A program made the translations under genes and the position numbers. From positions 62,001-126,000 of the forward strand of contig NZ_JBBAXC010000006.1 of NCBI RefSeq assembly GCF_037120725.1: a stretch of 64,000 nt of DNA, read 5' to 3'. Shown here piece after piece: positions 27,013 through 38,492 of the stretch (position 1 is the stretch's first letter; every line of letters begins with the position of its first letter). This stretch comes from Bacillus spongiae. Lineage in GTDB: Bacteria; Bacillota; Bacilli; Bacillales; Bacillaceae_K. A model generated the notes under the pieces. The model saw only the letters and a program-made list of their open reading frames with translations, did no database searches and was not told where the DNA came from.

Positions 27013-27816
27013 ATGCCGATATCTACTAGTATACAATCCATTAAAAACTATATTGAAGAACAACTTACGCATCCGTTCTTAAAAAGAAATTTAGGAACAC
27101 CGAATATTAATGAAGATAAGTTGAAAATATTGATGATACCTTTTAATGGGAATGTTGAATTGAAGGAAATGAAATACATCGCTACAACGATGCTGGTTGA
27201 GATTGCTTTGAATACCCATGATCAAGTCTCAGTAGAAGAAGAAGCTTCCCAAGTCAATCGTCAACTAACCGTTTTAGCTGGGGATTACTTTAGTGGATTA
27301 TATTATCAAATACTCGCTAATATGGATAACCTTGCACTCATCCAAGCTCTTGCCTCTGGGATTAAAATTATAAATGAAAACAAAATCCGGTTGAATCAAC
27401 AAAAAGTATTGAGCACTTATGATGCGTTTACTTGTGTGAAGAATATAGAAACAGCCCATATTCAAGCATTTTTCGCCCATTTCAATGAGGATAAACATAT
27501 AGAGAGGGTTACGGATTATCTTTTAGCGAAGCGGTTGGAGAAGGAAACAAACCTATTTATGAAAACAAACCAGTCTTCTTTGTACTATCATGTTAACGGT
27601 CAATATTTTCCAGATAAGGTAAACAATCTTGATTCCCTCACTATTAATGAAAAGCAACAGCTTGTCTCTGAAGTAAAGGGTAAAATAAACGCAATAAAAG
27701 AAACGACGAATTTGCATTTTAGTGGTCAAGCAGTTCATAATTCTTTCGTGAAAGAAGCGTTCTCTTTAGCCACACAGGCATCAGCTATGACGAATTTGTA
27801 TGCAGAGGAAGGGTAA
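27013..27816 (+). CDS. hepS: Heptaprenyl diphosphate synthase component I
   Basis: ATG 27013 (267 residues) after GGGGAT; a GTG at 26989 is a possible longer start. The sequence ([15 protein letters not shown] at the start, [15 protein letters not shown] in the middle) matches HepS, the small non-catalytic subunit that pairs with HepT to make the C35 side chain of menaquinone-7. It has no Asp-rich motif, as expected. Poorly conserved in general, it is identified mainly by these segments and by the hepS-menG-hepT order. Confidence 0.88.
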   Translation: MPISTSIQSIKNYIEEQLTHPFLKRNLGTPNINEDKLKILMIPFNGNVELKEMKYIATTMLVEIALNTHDQVSVEEEASQVNRQLTVLAGDYFSGLYYQILANMDNLALIQALASGIKIINENKIRLNQQKVLSTYDAFTCVKNIETAHIQAFFAHFNEDKHIERVTDYLLAKRLEKETNLFMKTNQSSLYYHVNGQYFPDKVNNLDSLTINEKQQLVSEVKGKINAIKETTNLHFSGQAVHNSFVKEAFSLATQASAMTNLYAEEG

Positions 27817-27817
27817 A

Positions 27818-28534
27818 ATGACACAAACCAAAGAACAAAAAGTTCATAACGTATTTGAAAAAATATATGGAAATTATGATAAGATGAACAGCTTAATTAG
27901 CTTCCAACAACATAAACGGTGGCGAAATGAAACGATGAAGAAAATGAATGTTCAATTGGGAAGCAGTGCACTTGATGTATGTTGTGGAACGGCTGATTGG
28001 ACGATCGCGCTAGGAGAAGCCGTTGGGAAAGAAGGAAATGTAGTTGGGTTAGATTTTAGTGAAAATATGTTAAGTATAGGAGAGGAAAAATTAAAATCTC
28101 TCTCTTTAGATCAAGTGTCTTTAATACATGGTAATGCCATGGAATTACCTTTTGAGGACAATTCATTTGATTATGTAACGATTGGCTTTGGTTTGCGAAA
28201 TGTACCAGACTATTTGCATGTATTAAAAGAGATGAATCGAGTGTTAAAACCAGGTGGCATGGCAGTTTGTTTAGAAACATCTCAACCAACTATGTTTGGT
28301 TATAAACAGTTATATAATATATATTTCCGATTTATTATGCCGATGTTTGGAAAGCTGTTTGCAAAGAGCTATAAAGAATACTCATGGCTTCAGGAATCAG
28401 CAAGGGATTTCCCTGGAATGCAGGAGCTTTCTAATCTTTTTGAAAAGGCTGGATTCCAAGATGTTAGTTATAAAGCTTTCAGCGGGGGAGTAGCTGCAAT
28501 GCACATTGGAAAGAAAAACGATAAAGCTAGGTGA
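27818..28534 (+). CDS. menG: Demethylmenaquinone methyltransferase
   Basis: ATG 27818 begins two bases after the hepS stop, with GAGGAAGGG inside the hepS end, and gives 238 residues. The SAM-binding motif is [11 protein letters not shown] (about 53-63). [16 protein letters not shown] and FGLRNVPD are typical of the UbiE/MenG family. It methylates demethylmenaquinone as the last step of menaquinone synthesis and acts between the two HepPP synthase subunit genes. Confidence 0.95.
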   Translation: MTQTKEQKVHNVFEKIYGNYDKMNSLISFQQHKRWRNETMKKMNVQLGSSALDVCCGTADWTIALGEAVGKEGNVVGLDFSENMLSIGEEKLKSLSLDQVSLIHGNAMELPFEDNSFDYVTIGFGLRNVPDYLHVLKEMNRVLKPGGMAVCLETSQPTMFGYKQLYNIYFRFIMPMFGKLFAKSYKEYSWLQESARDFPGMQELSNLFEKAGFQDVSYKAFSGGVAAMHIGKKNDKAR

Positions 28535-28540
28535 ATAGTT

Positions 28541-29503
28541 ATGAAATTAGCTAAAATGTATTCGTTTTTTAAGGCGGATATTGACCATATTGAAAATGAG
28601 CTGGAACATTCCATACAGTCTGATTCGACGCTATTAAATGAAGCTTCTCTTCATTTACTTCAAGCAGGGGGAAAACGTATTCGTCCTGTATTTGTTTTGT
28701 TAGGAGCTAAATTTGGTGACTATGATATTGAAAAAGTTAAAAATGTAGCAATTGCGCTTGAGCTTATTCATATGGCTTCGCTAGTCCACGATGATGTTAT
28801 TGACGACGCTGAATTAAGAAGAGGGCAACCGACAATCAAAGCACAATGGGATAATCGTGTAGCAATGTATACCGGTGACTATATCTTTGCTCGATCTCTA
28901 GATTACATGACCAAGATTCCTTCCATTGAGGCTCATCAAATTTTATCTAAAACCATTGTAGAAGTATGTGTCGGAGAGATAGCTCAAATTCAAGACAAGT
29001 ACCGATATGACCAACATTTACGCAACTATTTACGTCGTATTAAACGAAAAACAGCTTTATTAATTGCGGTAAGTTGTCAATTAGGAGCGATTGCTGCAGG
29101 TGCTCCACCAGAAATCCACCGTCGTCTTTATCGGTTTGGATACAATGTTGGAATGTCATTTCAAATAACAGACGATATTTTAGATTTTACTGCTACAGAA
29201 AAAGAACTCGGGAAACCAGCAGGAGATGACCTAAAACAAGGAAATGTGACGCTTCCTACTCTATATGCCATGGAACAAAAGGAGATAAAATCTATCATCC
29301 TCCAAGTTCATGAACATATGGACGATTTAGAATTTAATCAAGTCTTACATAAAATAAAGAGTACAGACTCTATTGAACGTTCACACCAACTCAGCCAACT
29401 TTATTTACGTAAAGCTTTAAAAGAGTTAGAAGATTTACCGAAAATAAAGGCGAGGAAAACACTTCGAGACATGGCTCTTTTTATTGGGAAAAGAAAATAT
29501 TAG
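28541..29503 (+). CDS. hepT: Heptaprenyl diphosphate synthase component II
   Basis: A 320-residue trans-prenyltransferase. The first Asp-rich motif DDVID is at 84-88, the second DDILD at 211-215. GGKRIRP (43-49) binds isopentenyl diphosphate. It is the catalytic subunit that elongates farnesyl diphosphate to C35 with HepS. It starts six bases after menG, in the same transcript. Confidence 0.96.
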   Translation: MKLAKMYSFFKADIDHIENELEHSIQSDSTLLNEASLHLLQAGGKRIRPVFVLLGAKFGDYDIEKVKNVAIALELIHMASLVHDDVIDDAELRRGQPTIKAQWDNRVAMYTGDYIFARSLDYMTKIPSIEAHQILSKTIVEVCVGEIAQIQDKYRYDQHLRNYLRRIKRKTALLIAVSCQLGAIAAGAPPEIHRRLYRFGYNVGMSFQITDDILDFTATEKELGKPAGDDLKQGNVTLPTLYAMEQKEIKSIILQVHEHMDDLEFNQVLHKIKSTDSIERSHQLSQLYLRKALKELEDLPKIKARKTLRDMALFIGKRKY

Positions 29504-29521
29504 AAATTTTAATTGGAAACG

Positions 29522-29550
29522 TTGTCAAAAAGTCGAAACAGTGTTACTAT
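29522..29550 (+). promoter_or_regulatory. SigA-type promoter of ndk
   Basis: TTGTCA (29522-29527) and TACTAT (29545-29550), 17-base spacer. A small hairpin (GGCTG / CAGCC, about 29558-29574) lies in the leader. Confidence 0.75.
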
Positions 29551-29601
29551 TTTTGTGGGCTGTAACATGCAGCCTACTTACATAGGGGAGTGGAGATTAA
29601 A

Positions 29602-30048
29602 ATGGAACAAACATTTCTTATGGTGAAACCTGATGGCGTACAAAGAGGATTAATAGGTGAAATTGTTTCTCGTTTCGAGAAAAAGGGCTTTCAACTTACC
29701 GGCTCAAAGCTAATGCACATTTCGAAAGAGCTTGCTGAAGAGCATTATGGAGAACATAAAGAGCGCCCATTCTTTGGAGAACTTGTTGATTTCATTACAT
29801 CTGGTCCTGTGTTTGCGATGGTATGGCAAGGGGAAGATGTCATTGCAACAGCGCGAAAAATGATGGGAGCAACAAATCCTGCAGATGCCGCACAAGGAAC
29901 GATTCGTGGAGATTTCGGAATGATTGTTGGAAAAAACATTATTCATGGATCTGACTCAGCTGAAAGTGCCAAACGAGAAATTAGCATCTTTTTCGATGAG
30001 AAGGAATTGCTTGAATATTCCAAACTAGTAAATCAATGGGTATATTAA
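29602..30048 (+). CDS. ndk: Nucleoside diphosphate kinase
   Basis: ATG 29602 after GGGGAGTGGAG gives 148 residues. The catalytic His115 is in NIIHGSDS; the nucleotide site shows [13 protein letters not shown] and GTIRGDF. It equilibrates NTP and dNTP pools. It has its own promoter and terminator. Confidence 0.97.
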   Translation: MEQTFLMVKPDGVQRGLIGEIVSRFEKKGFQLTGSKLMHISKELAEEHYGEHKERPFFGELVDFITSGPVFAMVWQGEDVIATARKMMGATNPADAAQGTIRGDFGMIVGKNIIHGSDSAESAKREISIFFDEKELLEYSKLVNQWVY

Positions 30049-30053
30049 TTTTT

Positions 30054-30079
30054 AAGGACTCCTTTTAGAGTCCTTTTTG
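30054..30079 (+). terminator. ndk terminator
   Basis: AAGGACTC / GAGTCCTT with a six-base loop, followed by T residues. Confidence 0.88.
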
Positions 30080-30162
30080 TATGCGCTTTCGTCTAGTGAT
30101 GTTTGTGAAAACCCCCTCCCATCTATTTTTTCGTTATACTATAACTATAAAGCTATAGGTGA

Positions 30163-30945
<783 letters not shown>

Positions 30946-30968
30946 GAATATCATATAAATAATCACAC

Positions 30969-31005
30969 AAAGCTGTTAAATACGAATAACAGCTTTTATT
31001 TTTTT
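30969..31005 (+). terminator. cheR terminator
   Basis: AAAGCTGTTA / TAACAGCTTT with an eight-base loop, then T-rich sequence. Confidence 0.88.
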
Positions 31006-31082
31006 AGAAAATAGATGTAAGATAATAAAATGTATGATATATTTGTACATAACTCTTTAACGAGTTGAAGGAGGAAAGTGTT

Positions 31083-32246
31083 GTGAGATATTTAACATCA
31101 GGGGAATCCCATGGGCCCCAATTAACAACGATTATTGAAGGATTACCAGCAGGTATCCCATTACTTGCTGAAGACATAAATGAGGAATTATCAAGGCGGC
31201 AAAAAGGGTATGGTCGTGGAAGAAGAATGCAAATTGAGAAGGACACTGTACAAATAGTTGGAGGAGTTCGTCATGGCCAAACATTAGGGTCTCCAGTAGG
31301 CCTTGTTGTCGAGAACCGAGATTGGAAGCATTGGACGAAAATAATGGGAATTGAACCAACAGATGATGCTGAGATAAAACGAACTGTTAGCAGACCTCGT
31401 CCTGGTCATGCCGATTTAAATGGCGGCATTAAATATGGTCATCGTGATATGAGAAATGTTCTAGAGCGATCTTCAGCTCGCGAAACGACTGTTAGGGTCG
31501 CTGTCGGTGCTGTTGCTAAAAAGCTATTGGCTGGACTAGGTATTCATATTGCAGGTCATGTTACTGAAATTGGGGGAGTGAAAGCAAAAGAACGAACTAC
31601 CCAATCGATTGAAGAGATTCAATCCATTTCTGAAGCCTCGCCTGTCCGTACTCTTGATGAGTTGGCAGAAAAGACAATGATGAAAGCCATTGATAATGCA
31701 AAGGAAGCAGGAGATTCTATCGGTGGTGTTGTTGAAGTGATTGTCGAAGGGATGCCTGTCGGTGTAGGTAGTTATGTTCATTATGATCGGAAACTTGATG
31801 CGAAAATTGCAGCAGCAATCATGAGTATTAATGCTTTCAAAGGAGTAGAATTTGGAATCGGTTTTGAAGCAGCAAGAAAACCTGGCAGTGAGGTTCATGA
31901 TGAAATCGCTTGGAATAAAGAGGACGGTTATGTACGTAAGACAAATCGTCTTGGAGGGTTTGAAGGTGGTATGACATCAGGTATGCCTATCGTTGTTCGT
32001 GGAGTGATGAAGCCAATCCCAACATTATATAAACCCCTTAAAAGTGTAGATATTGAAACGAAAGAGGAGTTTTCAGCAAGTATTGAACGAAGCGATAGCT
32101 GTGCAGTACCCGCTGCCTGTGTTGTGGCAGAAAATGTTGTGGCGTTTGAGTTAGCAAAAGAGCTTTTAGATCAATTTCCAGCGGATCGTTATAGTGATTT
32201 AAAAGAGTCCATTGAACAATACCGACAAACAGTGAAGGAGTTTTAA
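31083..32246 (+). CDS. aroC: Chorismate synthase (B. subtilis AroF)
   Basis: GTG 31083 after AAGGAGG gives 387 residues beginning (M)[11 protein letters not shown], as in B. subtilis. It makes chorismate from EPSP using reduced FMN. Motifs seen: [26 protein letters not shown] and [10 protein letters not shown]. It is the first gene of the aromatic operon aroC-aroB-aroH-hisC-tyrA-aroA. A small hairpin (AACTC / GAGTT, 31051-31066) touches the ribosome site. Confidence 0.97.
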   Translation: MRYLTSGESHGPQLTTIIEGLPAGIPLLAEDINEELSRRQKGYGRGRRMQIEKDTVQIVGGVRHGQTLGSPVGLVVENRDWKHWTKIMGIEPTDDAEIKRTVSRPRPGHADLNGGIKYGHRDMRNVLERSSARETTVRVAVGAVAKKLLAGLGIHIAGHVTEIGGVKAKERTTQSIEEIQSISEASPVRTLDELAEKTMMKAIDNAKEAGDSIGGVVEVIVEGMPVGVGSYVHYDRKLDAKIAAAIMSINAFKGVEFGIGFEAARKPGSEVHDEIAWNKEDGYVRKTNRLGGFEGGMTSGMPIVVRGVMKPIPTLYKPLKSVDIETKEEFSASIERSDSCAVPAACVVAENVVAFELAKELLDQFPADRYSDLKESIEQYRQTVKEF

Positions 32247-32249
32247 TCA

Positions 32250-33338
32250 TTGAAGGAGCTCATTATTCAAACGCCTTCAAAAAGTTATCCGGTTTATTTA
32301 GGATATGGTGCGATTGCTTCTTTGTCACATATACTTAATAAGGGAGCATATTCGTCTATTTTACTTGTAGCGGACGAGGTGGTCTTTCACCTCCATGGAG
32401 AAACGGTTCTTAGACATCTTCCTACAAACATACCAACCCATATTTGTAAGGTTCCTTCTGGTGAACAAGCAAAATCTTTTTCTGTTTATGAAGAGACCAT
32501 ATCCGTAGCACTTAAAAAGAAGGTTGACCGGAAAGCAGTTGTTGTAGCATTAGGTGGAGGAGCGATTGGGGATATGGCTGGGTTCGTAGCCTCGACCTAT
32601 ATGCGTGGGATTGCGTTTATCCAAGTCCCTTCAACGATTCTTGCTCACGACAGTGCAGTGGGTGGAAAAGTCGCTATTAACCATCCTTTAGGAAAAAATA
32701 TGGTTGGACAATTTTACCAACCGGAAGCCGTAATATATGACTTAGACTTCTTAACATCACTCCCTGAAAAAGAGATAAAATCAGGACTTTCTGAGGTGAT
32801 TAAGCATAGTCTAATTGCGGACTCCACCTTTTATAATCAACTTTTATCTAAAAGAAATTTATCAGAGTTTTCTGGTGAATTCCTAGAAGAAATATTATAT
32901 AAGGGGATCCAAATAAAAAACACTATTGTTTCCCAAGATGAACGAGAAAATAATATTCGAGCATTTCTTAATTTTGGTCATACTTTTGGCCACGCATTAG
33001 AAAAGCACGGCAATTACAAAACGTTTTCCCATGGTGAGGCTGTAATGATTGGCATGGTTTATGCTCTTAGGCTTAGTCAAATGCAAGGTAACTTAGTGTT
33101 TGACTTCTCAGGATTTTTGAAATGGATTCATCAACTAGGATACAGTTTAAAAATACCTCCTTATTCATTTGAGTCATTATTGGAGACGATGAAGTTAGAT
33201 AAAAAAGCTGAAAAAGGGCACCCTAAATTTGTTTTATTAAAAGAAATTGGTTCTCCAATAATCGAGGAAGTTCATACAAATAAATTAGAGGAAGCCTTTC
33301 AATTCCTTAAAACGAAAGTGCAGGAGAGTGGAGAATAA
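32250..33338 (+). CDS. aroB: 3-dehydroquinate synthase
   Basis: A 362-residue NAD- and metal-dependent enzyme of the shikimate pathway converting DAHP to dehydroquinate. It shows GGGAIGDMAGFVASTYMRG, PSTILAHDSAVGGK and the metal-binding HTFGHALE and HGEAVMIGM segments. It starts at TTG 32250, using an AAGGAG inside the aroC end, three bases after the aroC stop. Confidence 0.96.
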   Translation: MKELIIQTPSKSYPVYLGYGAIASLSHILNKGAYSSILLVADEVVFHLHGETVLRHLPTNIPTHICKVPSGEQAKSFSVYEETISVALKKKVDRKAVVVALGGGAIGDMAGFVASTYMRGIAFIQVPSTILAHDSAVGGKVAINHPLGKNMVGQFYQPEAVIYDLDFLTSLPEKEIKSGLSEVIKHSLIADSTFYNQLLSKRNLSEFSGEFLEEILYKGIQIKNTIVSQDERENNIRAFLNFGHTFGHALEKHGNYKTFSHGEAVMIGMVYALRLSQMQGNLVFDFSGFLKWIHQLGYSLKIPPYSFESLLETMKLDKKAEKGHPKFVLLKEIGSPIIEEVHTNKLEEAFQFLKTKVQESGE

Positions 33339-33339
33339 A

Positions 33340-33714
33340 ATGATTAGAGGAGTACGTGGTGCTACAACAGTAGAGTACGACAAGGAATTAGAAATTATAG
33401 AAGAAACAACTTCTTTGCTTACAAAAATGATTGAAGCGAATCAAATTCAGGCAGATGATGTTGCATCAGTGTTTATCTCTGTCACAGAGGACTTAACATC
33501 TACTTTTCCAGCAAAAGCACTAAGAAATTTTACTGGATGGAACTTAGTGCCTGTAATGTGTATGCAGGAAATACCGGTCCCAAACAGTTTGGAAAAATGT
33601 ATTCGAATCATGATTCATGTGAATGTTGATCGTGAGCTTCCTCAAAAAGATATCGTTCATATATACAGTCGAAATGCCAAAAAGCTAAGACCAGATTTGT
33701 CAAACATGTCATAG
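33340..33714 (+). CDS. aroH: Chorismate mutase, AroH class
   Basis: ATG 33340 gives 124 residues, the size of B. subtilis AroH, a trimeric chorismate mutase. It has IRGVRGATTVE at the start, the active-site VPVMCMQEI, and CIRIMIHV. It converts chorismate to prephenate for Phe and Tyr. GGAGAGTGGAG precedes the start and overlaps the aroB end. In B. subtilis the trp operon begins just after this gene. Here hisC follows after 130 bases. Confidence 0.96.
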   Translation: MIRGVRGATTVEYDKELEIIEETTSLLTKMIEANQIQADDVASVFISVTEDLTSTFPAKALRNFTGWNLVPVMCMQEIPVPNSLEKCIRIMIHVNVDRELPQKDIVHIYSRNAKKLRPDLSNMS

Positions 33715-33844
33715 AAGGCTCAAACTTGTTGTTGTCAGAAAAAGATGATCTATATGGGGTTAATAGGATTGCGGCTAAATACGAATGATAAAAGCATTTC
33801 ACACCAAAAGAAAGTTAACAAATGAAAGTGCGGGGTGTAAACTC

Positions 33845-34948
33845 GTGAAGTGGAAAGCAGAAATAGAAAATTTAAAAGCTTATCAACCGGGAAAATCAGT
33901 TGATGAAGTGAAGAACGAATTAGGGCTAGAGAAAATTATTAAATTGGCTTCCAATGAGAATCCTTATGGGGCCTCTCCAGCTGTAAAAAAATATATGCAA
34001 GAAACAGGCTTTTCGACAGAAATCTATCCTGATGGATACGCAACTAAATTACGTAATAAACTGGCCTCTTTTTTAAAGGTTAATGAGTCTCAATTACTTT
34101 TTGGAAATGGCTCTGATGAGGTAATTAGAATCATAGCGCGTGCTTTATTAAGTCCTAATGTAAACACAGTTATGGCGACACCTACTTTTCCACAATATAA
34201 GCACAATGCTGTGATTGAAGGAGCTGAAATTAGAGAGGTACCGTTGATGAAAGGAGCACATGACCTAGAGGGAATGCTGCATCAAATAGACGAAAAAACG
34301 GCCATTGTCTGGTTATGTAGTCCAAATAATCCAACAGGTCTTTATATTAATGAAAATGCCATCACAGCATTTCTTGATCAAGTTCCTAACGATGTTTTAG
34401 TTGTATTAGATGAGGCGTATTATGAGTATGTTACTGCTTCTGATTATTATGACGCTCTTGAACTAATGAAAAAATATCCAAATTTACTTGTCTTGAGAAC
34501 ATTTTCTAAAATATACGGACTTGCTTCTTTTAGAGTAGGCTATGGAATGGGTTCTACAGAAGTGATTCAAAAAATTGAGCCATTACGAGAACCATTTAAT
34601 AATAACTTTCTTGGACAGGGAGCTGCGTGCATAGCGTTAGAAGATCAAGCATTTATTGAACAATGTCGAAAAGATAATGAGGAAGGCAAACTTCTTTTTG
34701 AAACATTTTGTAAAGAAGAGGATCTTGATTGGTATGCTACTCAAGCGAATTTTGTGTTAATTGATGTTAAGGTAGACGGTGACCTAGCATTTAAATATTT
34801 GTTAGAGAAAGGGTTTATCGTCCGTTCGGGAGTAACACTTGGATTTCCAACTTGTATTCGAATTACAATTGGAACAAAAGAAACAAATCAAAAAGTTATC
34901 ACTTCTTTAAAGGAGTTTTTGGATAAGTCTAAAAGAGGTGAAATATGA
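33845..34948 (+). CDS. hisC: Histidinol-phosphate / aromatic aminotransferase
   Basis: Start GTG 33845 after GGGGTG gives 367 residues. It is a PLP enzyme: substrate motif ASNENPYG, CSPNNPTG, DEAYYEY, the Schiff-base lysine in TFSKIYGLASFRVGYG, and IRITIGT. In Bacillus it serves both histidine and Tyr/Phe synthesis, explaining its place in the aromatic operon. Its end overlaps tyrA by four bases. Confidence 0.96.
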   Translation: MKWKAEIENLKAYQPGKSVDEVKNELGLEKIIKLASNENPYGASPAVKKYMQETGFSTEIYPDGYATKLRNKLASFLKVNESQLLFGNGSDEVIRIIARALLSPNVNTVMATPTFPQYKHNAVIEGAEIREVPLMKGAHDLEGMLHQIDEKTAIVWLCSPNNPTGLYINENAITAFLDQVPNDVLVVLDEAYYEYVTASDYYDALELMKKYPNLLVLRTFSKIYGLASFRVGYGMGSTEVIQKIEPLREPFNNNFLGQGAACIALEDQAFIEQCRKDNEEGKLLFETFCKEEDLDWYATQANFVLIDVKVDGDLAFKYLLEKGFIVRSGVTLGFPTCIRITIGTKETNQKVITSLKEFLDKSKRGEI

Positions 34949-36045
34949 AAGAAACAGTATTTATCATCGGTCTAGGGTTGATTGGTGGTTCACTTGGGAA
35001 AAATATAAAACAAACATACCCTGACTGTCGAATAATCGGTTATGATATTAAAGAAAATGATGTGAATTTAGCTAAAGCTCTCGGCATAATTGATGAGAGT
35101 ACTTCTTCAATTGAAGCAGGTGCTATTGAAGCGGATTTCATCATACTGTCTACACCGGTTTTTCAAACAAAAAAAATTATACAGTCCCTGAGCCAATTAC
35201 CATTAAAGCGAGATGTTCTTATAACAGATACCGGAAGTACCAAAACGGAAATTATGAAGGCATCAACCGCTTTAAAGGAGCAGGGCTTTACGTTTATCGG
35301 TGGCCATCCTATGGCAGGGTCCCATAAAAGTGGGGTAACAGCTGCGAAAACACTATTATTTGAAAATGCTTTTTATATTTTAGTTGAAGATGAAGGAAAT
35401 GATGTGGCGATTCAAAAAATTAAAAAATGGCTTAAAGGGACAAAAGCAAATGTAATCGTCACTTCTGCCAAAGAGCATGATTATGTTACAGGTATCATTA
35501 GCCATTTTCCTCATCTAATTGCAGCCGCTCTCGTACGTCAAGCAGCAAATGAATCAATTGAATATCCATTAGCAAAAAGGTTTGCTGCTGGCGGGTTTCG
35601 AGATATTACAAGGATTGCTTCCTCAAATCCATATATGTGGAGCGAAATTACTTTTGAAAATAAGCATGTATTATTAATGTTATTAGAAAAATGGCAAAAT
35701 GATATGAATCGTTTAGTTGATATAATTAAAAACAATGAAAATGAGTCTGTCTTTGATTTTTTTAAAAGTGCAAAAGAATTTCGGGATGAGCTTCCTCAAG
35801 CTTCTAAAGGTGCGATACCTTCATACTATGATTTATATGTAGATATTCCAGATATACCAGGGGTTATTTCTGAAATAACTGGTTATTTAGCGGAAGAACG
35901 AATTAGTTTAACCAATATTAGAATTGTTGAAGCAAGAGAAGACATTTATGGGGTTCTGGTCATAAGTTTTCAAAATGAGCAAGATCGTAAGAACGCCTAT
36001 AATTGTATTAAAAAACGTACTGCGTACGATCTATATTTAATATGA
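34945..36045 (+). CDS. tyrA: Prephenate dehydrogenase with ACT domain
   Basis: A 366-residue enzyme making 4-hydroxyphenylpyruvate. The NAD-binding motif is GLGLIGGS (about 9-16), with [12 protein letters not shown] in the active site. The C-terminal ACT domain (about 297-366, [15 protein letters not shown]) is the likely tyrosine-feedback site. ATG overlaps hisC (ATGA). Confidence 0.96.
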   Translation: MKETVFIIGLGLIGGSLGKNIKQTYPDCRIIGYDIKENDVNLAKALGIIDESTSSIEAGAIEADFIILSTPVFQTKKIIQSLSQLPLKRDVLITDTGSTKTEIMKASTALKEQGFTFIGGHPMAGSHKSGVTAAKTLLFENAFYILVEDEGNDVAIQKIKKWLKGTKANVIVTSAKEHDYVTGIISHFPHLIAAALVRQAANESIEYPLAKRFAAGGFRDITRIASSNPYMWSEITFENKHVLLMLLEKWQNDMNRLVDIIKNNENESVFDFFKSAKEFRDELPQASKGAIPSYYDLYVDIPDIPGVISEITGYLAEERISLTNIRIVEAREDIYGVLVISFQNEQDRKNAYNCIKKRTAYDLYLI

Positions 36046-36055
36046 GGGTGATGGG

Positions 36056-37345
36056 ATGTATAAGTTAACTAACAATAATAATGGACTAAATGGAACAGTG
36101 ACGATCCCAGGAGATAAATCAATCTCTCATCGAGCCGTAATGTTTGGAGCGATAGCACAAGGTAAAACGGTCATTCATAATTTTTTAATGGGACAAGACT
36201 GCTTAAGTACGGTCGCCTGCTTTAGAAAATTAGGAGTGGAAATTAAAGAGGAAAACGAGACAATTATTGTTAATGGTAATGGGTTAGAGGGTCTTACAGA
36301 ACCAGAGGAGATTTTAGATGTAGGAAACTCTGGTACGACGACTCGGCTATTAATGGGGCTCTTAAGTGGAAGACCTTTTCATTCGGTGATGATCGGTGAT
36401 GAGTCAATTGCGAAACGACCGATGAAACGAGTTGTCAACCCTTTGAAGAAGATGAATGCAAAGCTAGATGGTCGGAATAATGGAGAATATACTCCTCTTT
36501 CAATCAGAGGTGGAGATTTATCAGGGATTACATATGAAATGCCCGTTGCCAGTGCTCAAGTAAAGTCTGCAATTTTATTGGCAGGTATGCAAGCAGAAGG
36601 GGAAACGAAAGTTATTGAACCAATGAAAAGTCGTGACCATACAGAAAGAATGATTGAGAAGTTCGGTGGAGAAATAAGTGTGAACGATTCTGAGCGCAGT
36701 ATAACCATCAAAGGTCAACAAGTATTTCAAGGTACAACGGTCCAAGTTCCTGGGGATATTTCCTCCGCTGCTTTCTTTTTAGTCGCTGGAGCGATTACAA
36801 ATAATAGTGAAATTACATTAAAGAATGTGGGCCTTAACCCAACAAGGACAGGCATTATTGACGTATTAGAACAAATGGGAGCTGACCTAAAGATTACCGA
36901 ACGGGTGGAAGCAGATTTTGAACCGATTGGTGATATAACGATCAAAACCTCTTCCTTAAAGGGAATCACGATTGAGGGCGATATGATTCCTACTTTAATT
37001 GATGAAATTCCTATCATTGCTTTGCTAGCAACCCAAGCAGAAGGAAAAACGATCATTAAAGATGCACAAGAGTTAAAGGTTAAAGAAACAAATCGAATTG
37101 ATGCTGTTGTTGAAGAATTATCAAAACTTGGTGCCAGTATAGAAGGGACCGAGGATGGTATGATCATTACAGGGAAATCAGATTTGTACGGTGGAGAAGT
37201 TTCCTCGAGAGGAGATCATCGTATAGGCATGATGCTAGCTATCGCTTCGCTAATTACGAGCAGTGAGGTTATTTTGACAGGTGAAGAAGCAATTTCGATA
37301 TCTTATCCACAGTTCTTTTCAGATTTAACGTCAATTCAGAACTGA
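36056..37345 (+). CDS. aroA: EPSP synthase (B. subtilis AroE)
   Basis: A 429-residue enzyme joining phosphoenolpyruvate and shikimate 3-phosphate. It shows GDKSISHRA (19-27), [10 protein letters not shown], the RPM segment, [12 protein letters not shown] and [10 protein letters not shown]. It is the last gene of the aromatic operon; a strong bidirectional hairpin follows. Confidence 0.97.
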   Translation: MYKLTNNNNGLNGTVTIPGDKSISHRAVMFGAIAQGKTVIHNFLMGQDCLSTVACFRKLGVEIKEENETIIVNGNGLEGLTEPEEILDVGNSGTTTRLLMGLLSGRPFHSVMIGDESIAKRPMKRVVNPLKKMNAKLDGRNNGEYTPLSIRGGDLSGITYEMPVASAQVKSAILLAGMQAEGETKVIEPMKSRDHTERMIEKFGGEISVNDSERSITIKGQQVFQGTTVQVPGDISSAAFFLVAGAITNNSEITLKNVGLNPTRTGIIDVLEQMGADLKITERVEADFEPIGDITIKTSSLKGITIEGDMIPTLIDEIPIIALLATQAEGKTIIKDAQELKVKETNRIDAVVEELSKLGASIEGTEDGMIITGKSDLYGGEVSSRGDHRIGMMLAIASLITSSEVILTGEEAISISYPQFFSDLTSIQN

Positions 37346-37359
37346 TAAGATGGAGGTTG

Positions 37360-37403
37360 TAAAAGCTTACACCCCTTTCTAAAGATTGGGGTGTAAGCTT
37401 TTA
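37360..37403. terminator. Aromatic-operon terminator
   Basis: A 16-base perfect stem, TAAAAGCTTACACCCC with its complement at 37388-37403, loop of 12. T-rich sequence follows at a short distance. Confidence 0.85.
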
Positions 37404-37568
37404 ATGGCCTTATTTTCAGTTCTTTATGTTTTTCATTGAGCACAGTTATTATAGATATTCTATATAGTCTTCACTTCTTTGGTGACGGTCATCCTTTTTA
37501 CAAATAGGTATGAACGGCGACCTTTTTTCATACCTTGTCTTAAAAGGTGTATTAAGGGGTGGAAGTTA

Positions 37569-38465
37569 GTGAGTTATATTATTCACAATGCTCGGTGGTA
37601 TACAGAAGAACGAGAGTATAATGGTTCACTACTCATTCAGAATGGTAGAATTCAGGCTATTAAGACAAATTTTTCTTATTATCGATACATGAAGATGAAT
37701 GTTTCCCCATTTATATTAACTCCAACACATACGATGGTTGATTGGCATTTCCCCATCACTGGTACAAAAGCGGAAAAGGAATTGTACACTCGAAACCATT
37801 ATTTACAAAAAGGCTGTACGACTGTCTTACAATTATTAGAGCTTAAGTATCAATTTGAATTAGAACCTACTATTGGCAATGCTAGGAAATCATTGATGAA
37901 CAATTGCGTTGATTTTGTACTAGGTCTAACCTGTCCCGCACGTCTCATTACTTTAGAATTTATAAGGAAATGTAAAAAATGGAAAATACCAATTATAAGG
38001 GTTCAAATTAATTCTAAAGAAGAAATCGATCAAATAAAGTGGTCGTGGGTTAAACAGGCGCTTTATAGTTATCCCATTGTTTTTGTTCCCCAATTTACCA
38101 AAGAAATCGAGAAAAATCGTCATGAGTCTATGTCTCTTTATTGGCAAAATACGTTAAATAATGATAAAATCCCTTTTATTTCAACACCATTCTTTCAATA
38201 TCAAGTATTGTCTATTGATAATTTAAAAAAGATTGGTATTTATCCGAAAAGAGGGAATTTTTTAGTTGGTGGAGAAGTAAGTTATAACCTTTATGACCCG
38301 AAGCTAAACACAAAAGTTGAAGATAAACCTATGTTTCATTATGATAATCATAGACTACTGTTAACATCACTTCGTGAAAAGGTAGTGAAATTATATGATC
38401 AAACATATTTTGATGAAACAATAGGTGAGGAAATCACCATTCAAACACCGGCCTTTTTTATTTAG
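37569..38465 (+). CDS. Degenerate amidohydrolase-like protein, unknown function
   Basis: GTG 37569 after GGGGTGGAA gives 298 residues. The N-terminus (IIHNARWYTEEREYNGSLLIQNGRIQAI, split here as IIHNARWYT and GSLLIQNGRIQAI) resembles the small beta-domain of amidohydrolases such as adenine deaminase. LTPTHTMVDWHFPITG then falls where those enzymes have PGFIDxHxH. The second metal-binding His is replaced by Pro (DWHFP) and no later His/Asp ligand set is evident, so it is probably not a hydrolase. There is no equivalent at this place in B. subtilis, between aroA and ypiA. It precedes ypiA by 27 bases and may share its transcript. Confidence 0.7.
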   Translation: MSYIIHNARWYTEEREYNGSLLIQNGRIQAIKTNFSYYRYMKMNVSPFILTPTHTMVDWHFPITGTKAEKELYTRNHYLQKGCTTVLQLLELKYQFELEPTIGNARKSLMNNCVDFVLGLTCPARLITLEFIRKCKKWKIPIIRVQINSKEEIDQIKWSWVKQALYSYPIVFVPQFTKEIEKNRHESMSLYWQNTLNNDKIPFISTPFFQYQVLSIDNLKKIGIYPKRGNFLVGGEVSYNLYDPKLNTKVEDKPMFHYDNHRLLLTSLREKVVKLYDQTYFDETIGEEITIQTPAFFI

Positions 38466-38492
38466 CCGAAGGAATAGAAAGGAATTTCATTA

